Below, in pieces: positions 1-6,179 of a stretch of 8,423 bases of DNA; positions within the stretch are counted from its first letter, which is position 1; each line of letters starts with the position of its first letter. The DNA is taken from assembly GCA_029859385.1 (NCBI GenBank), contig JAOUDF010000112.1, positions 1 to 8,423 of the forward strand, given 5' to 3'. Made by a program: the position numbers and the translations under genes. The notes under the pieces are model-generated. The model saw only the letters and a program-made list of their open reading frames with translations. It was not told where the DNA came from and ran no database searches. The stretch is from Nitrospirota bacterium. Lineage in GTDB: Bacteria; Nitrospirota; JAOUDF01.

Positions 1-1
1 G

Positions 2-1258
2 AGCTGCCCCATGGAGACGGCCGACATCCCCTGCGTCGAGTGCAGCAGGTGCGACCTTCTGTGTGGCTGGGGAGGAGCCGGGGCATACAGCGACGGCAAG
101 CTGACGCTTAACCCCAATGTCGGAGGATTTTTGACCGACTACCTCCCCGAAAAGGAAGTAGCCGCCCTCGTCGAGTACGTCGATCTTATCTATCGGGCAA
201 GAGGCGCCGGGGAAGAAGTATACGGCACCGACGAGAAGGCCGTCGCCGCCCTCCAGAAAAAGGCCGCCGGTCACAACCTTGAACTGGTCCCCTCCCGCAT
301 CAGGCATATCGGTACCGACCAGTGCAGAAAGGTCCTGCGAAACCTCCGGAAGGAGCTCAACGGCAAAGTCGACTGCATCTTCGATATACCGGTGGAACGG
401 ATCGTCGCGAAAAACGGCAAGGTCAGCGGCATAGTCCTGCAAGGGGAAGAATTCATAGAATCCCGGCATCTGATCGTCGCCACCGGGCGGGAAGGCTCCT
501 CGTGGATGGCAGCGGAAGCCGCTCAACTGGGCCTCTCCATCAATCACAATCCGGTCGATATCGGGGTGCGGGTAGAGCTCCCCGCCGCGGTCATGGAACC
601 GATCACCGATATTACCTATGAGGCGAAGTACCTCTATACATCAAAGAAATTCGGCGACCGGGTCAGGACATTCTGCATGAACCCCCACGGAGAGGTGGTC
701 AACGAGTATGCCGGCGGGATATTCACTGTAAACGGTCACAGCAACAGGGAACGAAAGACCGGCAATACCAACTTCTCGCTGCTGGTGAGCACTGCCTTCA
801 CCAAGCCCTTTGACGATCCCATCTCGTACGGAAAATATATCGCCAGCCTGGCCAATCTGCTGGGGGACGGTGTGCTGGTCCAGAGGCTGGGAGATTTAAA
901 GAAGGGACGGCGTTCCACCATCGAACGGATAAATGAAGGGACGGTTACCCCCACTCTCACCGACGCCACTCCCGGAGACCTGAGTTTCGTGCTCCCCTAT
1001 CGCCATCTCAGCAACATCATGGAGATGCTCGAGGCCCTCGATCATGTGGCACCGGGGGTTAATTCGGAGGATACTCTTCTTTATGGCGTGGAAGTGAAAT
1101 TTTACTCAGTGCAGCCACGGCTGACCAACGGCCTCGAAACCGAGGTGGGCAACCTCTTCGCCGTCGGCGACGGAGCGGGAGTAAGCCGCGGGCTCATCCA
1201 GGCATCCATCTCCGGCATGGTGGCGGCCCGGGAGATACTGAAAAGAGAAGAGGAATGA
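2..1258 (+). CDS. FAD-dependent dehydrogenase (COG2509-like), 5' partial
   Basis: This is the C-terminal part of an uncharacterised FAD-dependent oxidoreductase resembling COG2509. The reading frame is open to the window edge (Ser-Cys-Pro precede the Met at 11), so that Met is almost certainly internal; the N-terminal dinucleotide-binding fold expected in this family is not visible. Numbering from the Met at 11, a Cys cluster (C8, C11, C14, C18) leads into the family-typical segment GWGGAGAYSDGKL (19-31). A central region has the strand/turn LIVATGREGSS near 148-158, and the C-terminal FAD-contacting motif GDGAG (386-390) is followed by a helix ending in AAREILKREEE. Known for the family: a flavoprotein fold related to HI0933/GidA-type proteins, with no established substrate. 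Inference: a cytosolic redox enzyme. Its stop codon directly abuts the stop of the convergent gene. The family call is fairly sure; the function is unknown. Confidence 0.85.
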   Translation, partial: SCPMETADIPCVECSRCDLLCGWGGAGAYSDGKLTLNPNVGGFLTDYLPEKEVAALVEYVDLIYRARGAGEEVYGTDEKAVAALQKKAAGHNLELVPSRIRHIGTDQCRKVLRNLRKELNGKVDCIFDIPVERIVAKNGKVSGIVLQGEEFIESRHLIVATGREGSSWMAAEAAQLGLSINHNPVDIGVRVELPAAVMEPITDITYEAKYLYTSKKFGDRVRTFCMNPHGEVVNEYAGGIFTVNGHSNRERKTGNTNFSLLVSTAFTKPFDDPISYGKYIASLANLLGDGVLVQRLGDLKKGRRSTIERINEGTVTPTLTDATPGDLSFVLPYRHLSNIMEMLEALDHVAPGVNSEDTLLYGVEVKFYSVQPRLTNGLETEVGNLFAVGDGAGVSRGLIQASISGMVAAREILKREEE

Positions 1259-2134
1259 TCAGGGCAGGTAAAGCACCCTGGTTACAGTCTCTATAAACCG
1301 GTCGGGCTGAAACGGCTTGAGAATGCAGGTCGACGCGCCGTTATGGAGACATTGCATGATCGTCTCCTTGTCTGCCTCTCCCGTCATGACGACTACTTTG
1401 GCCGACGGATATGCAGCTCGCATGCTGGCCAGCATTCGGGTTCCCGCAACACCCGGGATATCTATATTAAGAAGCACCAGCTCAGGGCTCAGCTCTTCCA
1501 GTTTTCCCAAGGCCTGCGCCCCGTTGGCAAATTCTCCCACCACATGGTAGTTTGCCTTCTCGAGCATCTTTTCCAGCATATCTCTCATGTTCTTGGAGTC
1601 ATCGACGACAACGATTCGCCGCTTGCCTGACTGCTCAACCTTCTTGACTGCCTGCAGACTGAGAAAGAGATGCATCTGTGACAACCCGCTGACAGTAAAG
1701 GGTATCATGGCGTATTTTCTGTTGACCTTCGCCTCTCTCAGTTCGCAGAATTCGATCTCGGATATGGTGCACGTCCTCCCCTCCTTCTCTTTTAAAGTGA
1801 CCGATAGGCGGGAGAAAAACTCTTTCGTAAAGTCCAGCAGTACCGCCTTTACTTTATCGGATGCCCTATCAAAAGATCTCGACTCTCCGTTTTGTACCCT
1901 CAGAATATCCTCAGCGGCAAGACATGCGGTTGTATCATCAAAACCAAGAAAGACTTTCCCTTCCATGTCACCGGCGAAATCAGCCATAATGAGAACGGTA
2001 TCCCGCTGGTCAAGGGTTTCTACCCGGAACATCTTGTATTTTTCAGGCTGGATCCCTGCATTTTTTTGCAGATAATCACTGAACTCAGTGATGAAAACCT
2101 TTATATCTTCAGTTTCCAAAGGTTTGTAACGCAT
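1259..2134 (-). CDS. CheX-like domain / receiver domain protein with Asn at the phospho-site
   Basis: This 291-residue protein has two parts. Residues about 1-165 resemble the CheX/CheC phosphatase fold, with a strand pattern around IMADFAGDMEGKVFLGF (49-65). The helix that carries the E-x-x-N motif in active CheX here reads DFTK (101-104). Residues about 172-290 form a receiver domain: acidic pair D178-D179 in VVVDDS, Thr251 in VVMTG and Lys273 in ILKPF are all present. The acceptor position is Asn223 (LLNIDIPG; codon AAT at 1468-1466) instead of Asp. The start ATG has a good ribosome binding site, GAGGAG, six bases upstream. Receivers of this kind normally take a phosphoryl group from a histidine kinase, and CheX domains dephosphorylate CheY. 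Here both active sites look altered, so a phosphorylation-independent or purely binding role is plausible (inference). No chemotaxis gene is adjacent. Confidence 0.88.
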   Translation of the reverse strand: MRYKPLETEDIKVFITEFSDYLQKNAGIQPEKYKMFRVETLDQRDTVLIMADFAGDMEGKVFLGFDDTTACLAAEDILRVQNGESRSFDRASDKVKAVLLDFTKEFFSRLSVTLKEKEGRTCTISEIEFCELREAKVNRKYAMIPFTVSGLSQMHLFLSLQAVKKVEQSGKRRIVVVDDSKNMRDMLEKMLEKANYHVVGEFANGAQALGKLEELSPELVLLNIDIPGVAGTRMLASMRAAYPSAKVVVMTGEADKETIMQCLHNGASTCILKPFQPDRFIETVTRVLYLP

Positions 2135-2648
2135 GACAATCTCCTCAAACTCTCAATGTTGTCTGATCGTTATGCAGTGTGTTAATCACGGCAGTATGAT
2201 GTTGCAAGCCATGATTTTTAAAACTCGGATTTAATCTCTCTCGACACAAGAAACAGGCAGGTAGTGCGCAGATACGGCCTCAAAATTACCAAGTTAACGT
2301 GGACACCATTACCGGTTGGATTTGCTAGATATTTCATCGGCATAAAAGCCATTAAGTTTAGTATCCAATAAAATCGAGGACTTTCCATTAATGCGATGAA
2401 TCATGCATCTTTAGCGGAAATTGTCATAATACTTTATTTGCCTATATTAATTGCTCTTTCTGGGGCGCTTGGCCGACCGGAGACCGAGAGATACGCCTGC
2501 CCCTCGCTCCCTGCAATCCCAACGCCCATTTCTCCGACCACTGGACAGTTCGTTTCCTGCATATGATCCCAGCCCATCTTTTCGCTCTTGATTAAAGAAC
2601 CGGCCACCGAATATACTTTTGCACAACCTAACCAGAAGGGCAATTCCC
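2135..2648. other. AT-rich intergenic region, no convincing gene
   Basis: This gap of about 510 bases separates the divergent CheX/receiver gene and the DUF486 gene. Its left part (about 2150-2450) is AT-rich and full of stop codons in all frames. Its right part (about 2460-2600) is more GC-rich and has a minus-strand open stretch of up to 69 codons without a good ribosome binding site, which I do not accept as a gene. Near the right end lies the probable promoter of the membrane protein gene. I saw no tRNA, CRISPR or insertion-sequence ends. Confidence 0.6.
2588..2617 (+). promoter_or_regulatory. Probable sigma70-type promoter of the DUF486 gene
   Basis: A -35-like TTGATT (2588-2593) and a -10-like TATACT (2612-2617) are separated by 18 bases. 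Transcription would start near 2624, leaving a leader of about 25 bases that contains the ribosome binding site AGAAGGG (2634-2640), eight bases before the ATG at 2649. Found by eye from consensus match only. Confidence 0.5.
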
Positions 2649-2981
2649 ATGAAGACCATCATCCTCCTCACCATCTCCAATATCTTCATGACCTTTGCCT
2701 GGTACGCACACCTGCGCGACCTCAAGCACAAACCATGGATCGTGGCCGCCCTCATAAGCTGGGGGATCGCCCTGTTCGAATACCTTTTACAGGTGCCCGC
2801 CAACCGCATGGGCCACGGCCAGTTTACCCTTGGCCAGCTCAAGATCATGCAGGAGATCATCGCCCTCACCGTCTTTGTCCCCTTCGCCCTGATCTACATG
2901 AAAGAGCCGTTGAAGCTCGACTACCTCTGGGCCGGGCTCTGCCTCGTGGGGGCTGCGTACTTCATGTTCAGGGGGAATTGA
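2649..2981 (+). CDS. DUF486 / DMT-like small membrane protein
   Basis: This 110-residue, very hydrophobic protein matches the DUF486 (COG3169) family of small membrane proteins related to the drug/metabolite transporter fold. Four membrane segments can be seen: about residues 1-20, 30-48, 66-83 and 91-107. The short charged loops include HLRDLKHKPW (21-30), the family-like QVPANRMGHGQF (48-59) and YMKEPLKLD (83-91). The length is usual for the family. I chose the ATG at 2649 over the in-frame ATG at 2619 because AGAAGGG lies eight bases upstream and the membrane segment starts at once. The family has no established substrate; like other small DMT proteins it probably works as an oligomer in the inner membrane (inference). 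It appears monocistronic, with its own promoter. Confidence 0.88.
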   Translation: MKTIILLTISNIFMTFAWYAHLRDLKHKPWIVAALISWGIALFEYLLQVPANRMGHGQFTLGQLKIMQEIIALTVFVPFALIYMKEPLKLDYLWAGLCLVGAAYFMFRGN

Positions 2982-3209
2982 TCGGTCCCGGCGGCATCAT
3001 CCGTGTATTCTCTACCAGCGAACGGATTGGTCGTTTTCAGCCGAGCTTGCTAATTAATTATTTACAAACAAGACAACGTTGGCTACAGTCGCCGTGTTGC
3101 AAAATAGGATTCTGAACCCCGTAGCGTGTCTTGATGTTGGGCTTCGCAATATTCGCCTCGCTGACGGTCCGCGACCAGAACGCAAACGTATACCCCATGA
3201 AAGAACGAG

Positions 3210-3497
3210 ATGATAATAGAAAGGGCTTTCAACCTCGTACACAACTTAGACGTGCCTGAAAGCAAACGGAAATTCTGGCAGCAGTGGGCTACAGTTGTTC
3301 TCACACGACGGGGCGATATCATTGATGTGATTAAGCACTTCGAGGCGCCAGACGAGTTTCTTCATCGACGCCAGATGGATATATACCCCGACACGATTCA
3401 GTTCACGGTGCAGGCAGGTGAGATGTTCACCTCGCTGGATAGCTTCAAAGCCAAGATTGAAGATGCTGTGCGACTGGCGGGAAAGATGAACCCTTGA
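3210..3497 (+). CDS. Hypothetical protein, 95 aa, possibly acquired
   Basis: I do not recognise this ORF. It encodes a soluble, mixed-charge protein of 95 residues with no signal peptide or membrane segment. It contains the Trp/Gln-rich stretch KFWQQWATVVLTRRGD (20-35) and an amphipathic C-terminal helix (about 77-93). An in-frame stop lies just upstream (3198-3200), so the gene cannot extend far, and no strong ribosome binding site precedes the ATG. Codon use is mixed (ATA, CGA, ACA, TTA occur), unlike the strongly GC-ending codons of the neighbouring polyamine genes, which fits acquired DNA or a remnant. It is bounded on the left by about 230 bases without a gene and on the right by a bidirectional terminator. 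It could be a genuine small gene or a decayed fragment. Confidence 0.4.
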   Translation: MIIERAFNLVHNLDVPESKRKFWQQWATVVLTRRGDIIDVIKHFEAPDEFLHRRQMDIYPDTIQFTVQAGEMFTSLDSFKAKIEDAVRLAGKMNP

Positions 3498-3568
3498 AAG
3501 CGAACCACGCGGAGGCGGCATATCGCATCGCCTTACCCTATATGCGGGTGCTATACGCTCAATAAAAG

Positions 3569-3599
3569 AATCCCCCGCACCATTCCAGCACGGGGGATT
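3569..3599. terminator. Bidirectional Rho-independent terminator
   Basis: A perfect 9-bp stem, AATCCCCCG (3569-3577) with CGGGGGATT (3591-3599), encloses a 13-base loop. On the minus strand it begins five bases after the nspC stop codon and is followed by a T-rich tail (ATTCTTTTATT), so it ends the polyamine operon. On the plus strand it is followed by TTTTCTTT, so it could also stop transcripts from the small ORF at 3210-3497. Confidence 0.85.
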
Positions 3600-3603
3600 T
3601 TCT

Positions 3604-4779
3604 TTAAGACAACCGGTTTCGATAATCCTCATAACCGAATCGCCGCACAACGTCAATCTTGTCCGACCCCGGATCATACACCGCTATTGAAGGCAACGGC
3701 ACCCCGTTAAAGGTGTTGTTCTTGACCATGCTGTAATGGGCCATGTCGGTAAAAATTAAGCGGTCCCCCACCTTCAGCGGCTCATCAAAGGAATAGTCGC
3801 CGATGATGTCGCCGGCCATGCAGGTAAGCCCACCCAGGGTAATGGTGGTCGCCTTTTCGCCCGGCTTGCCGGTGCCAAGGATTATGGGGCGGTAGGGCAT
3901 CTCCAGTACGTCGGGCATGTGCGCGGCGGCCGAGGTGTCGAGAATGGCGATCTCCCTGCCGTCGCTGGTAAAGCGGTCGAGCACGGTGCTGACCAGAAAT
4001 CCGGTATTGAGCGCAATGGCCTCGCCCGGCTCCAGGATTACCTCCACATTATACTTCTCACGAATGCGCTTTACACTCTCGCACAGCAGGTCCAGGTCGT
4101 AATCGGGGCGGGTGATGTGATGCCCTCCCCCCATGTTGAGCCATTTCATTTTATGGAGCATATCGCCGAACTGTCGCTCCACCGCCTCCAGCGTGCGCGC
4201 CAGGGTATCGGAGTTCTGCTCACACATGGTGTGGAAATGCAGCCCCTCAAGCCCTTCCAGTTGACCGGCATTCCAGGCCGCATGCAATGCATCGGCGCTG
4301 ACGCCGAAACGGGTGCCGGGCCTGCACGGGTTGTAGACTTCGGTGGCTACTTCGGAATACTTTGGATTTATCCGCAGGGCGTAGGAGGCCTTGTTCTGCG
4401 GGCCGCGGATAATCGAGCTGAACTGCTGCCACTGGCTCAGGCTGTTGAGGGTGATGTGGTTGGCTACGGTGGAGAGCCACGAAATCTCCGCCTCGGTATA
4501 GGCAACACAGTAGACGTGAATCTGCCCCTTGAACTCCTCCAGCCCCAGTCTGGCCTCATTTATTGAACTGGCCGTGGTGCCCGCCAGGACCTTGCTGATC
4601 TGGTCGAAGACGGAGAACATGGCGAACCCCTTGAGGGCCAGAATGATGGTGGCGCCGCTTCGTTTCTGGACCTGATCGAGGATTTCCAGGTTGCGGGCGA
4701 GCAGCCCGCGGTGTTCGAGATAACAGGGGGTTGGGAGCTCGGCCCGGTGGCCGAGCTCCATGATTGATTTGATATCCAT
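3604..4779 (-). CDS. nspC: Carboxynorspermidine/carboxyspermidine decarboxylase
   Basis: A PLP-dependent decarboxylase of the alanine racemase-fold (fold III) group, 391 residues, close to the usual NspC length. It removes CO2 from carboxyspermidine or carboxynorspermidine to give the triamine, in the cytosol. Visible motifs: PLP lysine K50 in LALKGFA; HFHTMCEQ (181-188); the glycine-rich phosphate-binding loop MGGGHH (216-221); EPGEA (250-254); and the second active-site segment TCMAGDIIGDY (319-329), whose Cys320 corresponds to the catalytic Cys of the family. The conserved C-terminal KNNTFNGVPLP (353-363) is intact. The ATG at 4779 gives the full N-terminus, but its ribosome binding site is weak (AGG about 11 bases upstream); an ATG six codons in is an alternative. 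It is the last gene of the operon, 150 bases after the dehydrogenase, and is followed at once by a terminator. Whether its natural substrate is carboxyspermidine, carboxynorspermidine or carboxyaminopropylagmatine cannot be read from the sequence. Confidence 0.95.
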   Translation of the reverse strand: MDIKSIMELGHRAELPTPCYLEHRGLLARNLEILDQVQKRSGATIILALKGFAMFSVFDQISKVLAGTTASSINEARLGLEEFKGQIHVYCVAYTEAEISWLSTVANHITLNSLSQWQQFSSIIRGPQNKASYALRINPKYSEVATEVYNPCRPGTRFGVSADALHAAWNAGQLEGLEGLHFHTMCEQNSDTLARTLEAVERQFGDMLHKMKWLNMGGGHHITRPDYDLDLLCESVKRIREKYNVEVILEPGEAIALNTGFLVSTVLDRFTSDGREIAILDTSAAAHMPDVLEMPYRPIILGTGKPGEKATTITLGGLTCMAGDIIGDYSFDEPLKVGDRLIFTDMAHYSMVKNNTFNGVPLPSIAVYDPGSDKIDVVRRFGYEDYRNRLS

Positions 4780-4836
4780 CAGATGTAATGCCTATGAATG
4801 CGTGATCGCGTAATTATTGGTTATGAACAGCCTTGT

Positions 4837-4904
4837 CGTCATTCCGGTGAAAACCGGAATCCAGTTCTTTTAATCTCTGGACCCCGGCTTTCGCCGGGGT
4901 GACG
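4837..4904. repeat. Composite palindromic repeat (REP-like, cloverleaf-shaped)
   Basis: A 68-base nested palindrome. CGTC (4837-4840) pairs with GACG (4901-4904) and encloses two tight hairpins, ATTCCGGT-GAAA-ACCGGAAT (4841-4860) and ACCCCGGC-TTTC-GCCGGGGT (4881-4900). Between them CCAG (4861-4864) pairs with CTGG (4877-4880). The two halves are imperfect inverted copies of one another. This matches the style of dispersed 'GTCATTCC...GGAATCCAG' intergenic repeats seen in many proteobacteria. It lies between two co-oriented genes of one operon and could stabilise or attenuate the transcript (inference). Only one copy is in this window. Confidence 0.8.
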
Positions 4905-4929
4905 GCTATCGTCTGTATCGAGGTCAGTT

Positions 4930-6168
4930 TCAGCCGGCAGCGGCTTCAAGGGCGGCCAATTGTTCCACGTAGGGCTTGCCGTCGACTACCTCCCACGGCA
5001 GTCCGTGCTTGTTGAGGTCCTCCATGAACGGATCGGGATCGAGCTGCTCCATGTTCCAGACGCCCGACTTCTTCCAGACGTCGGTAACCATGAGCTTGGC
5101 GCCGATCATGGCGGGGACGCCGGTGGTATACGAGATGGCCTGGGAACAGACTTCCCGATAGCATTCCTGATGGTCGCAGACATTGTAGATATATTTCTCT
5201 ACGTATTTGCCGTCCTTGATGCCGGTGAACACGCAGCCGATGCAGGTCTTCCCCTTGGTCAGCGGACCCAGGCTGCTGGGGTCGGGCAATACGGCCTTGA
5301 GGAACTCCAGCGGGATGATCTTCTGCCCCTGAAAATCGATGGGCTCGATCTTGGTCATGCCGACGTTTTCGAGCACCCGCAGATGGGTGAGGTATTTCTG
5401 CGAAAAGGTCATCCAGAAACGGATGCGCTTGAGGCCGCGGATGTGCTTGACCAGCGACTCCATCTCCTCGTGATAGAGAAGATAGATATCACGGGTCCCC
5501 ACCTGCGGCTCGGGGAAATTGAAGGGGCTGTGGACAGACAGAGGAGCGGTCTCCTTCCACTGCCCGCCTTCCCAGTAACGGCCGTTGGCGGTGATTTCGC
5601 GGATGTTGATCTCGGGGTTGAAGTTGGTGGCAAAGGGCAACCCGTGATCGCCGGCGTTGGCATCAATGATGTCGACCGTATGGATCTCGTCGAAGAAATG
5701 CTTTTGCGCGTAGGCGCAGTAGACGTTGGTCACGCCGGGGTCAAAACCGCTTCCCAGAAGCGCCATGCGCCCCTTCTCTTTAAAACGGCCGTCGTAGGGC
5801 CACTGGTATTCGTAGCTGAAACGCGCCTCATCATGGGGCTCGTAATTGGCGGTATCGAGGTAGTCGGTCCCCGCCTCAAGGCACGCCTCCATGATGGTCA
5901 GGTCCTGATACGGCAGCGCCACGTTGATCAGCACCTTGGGCTTGAGCTGCCTGATGAGCTGGGCGGTCTGCGCCACGTCATCGGCATCGACCTGCGCGGT
6001 CTGAATGGTGCGGCCGGTTTTCTCCTTGATCTGGGCGGCAATGGCGTCGCACTTGGACTTGGTGCGGCTGGCCAGACAGATTTCAGAAAAGACCTCGGGA
6101 AGCTGGGCGCATTTGTGCGCCACCACGCCACCGACACCACCGGCACCAATAATCAATACACTGGACAT
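4930..6168 (-). CDS. Carboxynorspermidine/carboxyspermidine dehydrogenase (saccharopine dehydrogenase family)
   Basis: A 412-residue NAD(P)H-dependent reductase of the saccharopine dehydrogenase family, matching the carboxynorspermidine (carboxyspermidine) dehydrogenase group, often annotated Lys1. It reductively condenses aspartate semialdehyde with a diamine (putrescine or diaminopropane) to make the carboxylated triamine. The N-terminal Rossmann motif GAGGVGG is at 8-14. LINVALPYQD, DTANYEPHDE and LLGSGFDPGVTN in the first half and the C-terminal TTGVPAMIGAKL (348-359) are family-typical. A Cys-bearing segment CDHQECYREVC (331-341) precedes the last. The ATG at 6168 has an excellent ribosome binding site, GGAGGAG, five bases upstream. 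That site overlaps the speA stop codon, so translation of the two genes is probably coupled. Gene order speA-dehydrogenase-nspC supports a polyamine rather than a lysine role. Acceptor amine specificity is not determined (agmatine is possible). Confidence 0.93.
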   Translation of the reverse strand: MSSVLIIGAGGVGGVVAHKCAQLPEVFSEICLASRTKSKCDAIAAQIKEKTGRTIQTAQVDADDVAQTAQLIRQLKPKVLINVALPYQDLTIMEACLEAGTDYLDTANYEPHDEARFSYEYQWPYDGRFKEKGRMALLGSGFDPGVTNVYCAYAQKHFFDEIHTVDIIDANAGDHGLPFATNFNPEINIREITANGRYWEGGQWKETAPLSVHSPFNFPEPQVGTRDIYLLYHEEMESLVKHIRGLKRIRFWMTFSQKYLTHLRVLENVGMTKIEPIDFQGQKIIPLEFLKAVLPDPSSLGPLTKGKTCIGCVFTGIKDGKYVEKYIYNVCDHQECYREVCSQAISYTTGVPAMIGAKLMVTDVWKKSGVWNMEQLDPDPFMEDLNKHGLPWEVVDGKPYVEQLAALEAAAG

Positions 6169-6179
6169 TCGTACTCCTC

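Noticed and set aside
2270..2340. Short stretch suggestive of a transposase remnant or insertion-sequence end
   Set aside because: No open frame of useful length, no inverted terminal repeats and no target duplication could be found.
2434..2643. 69-codon minus-strand ORF in the gap before the DUF486 gene
   Set aside because: It has no credible ribosome binding site, it overlaps the likely promoter of the opposite gene, and its sequence is unfamiliar. It is kept only as a composition anomaly.
3052..3061. Palindrome TAATTAATTA as a possible operator
   Set aside because: It is short, AT-only and not placed at a recognisable promoter, so it is likely chance.
3135..3141. GTTGGGC resembling an integron attC core (GTTRRRY) about 70 bases before the orphan ORF
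   Set aside because: No matching RYYYAAC partner core with inverted-repeat arms is present upstream, and no attC-like structure follows the ORF. A 7-base match alone is expected by chance.
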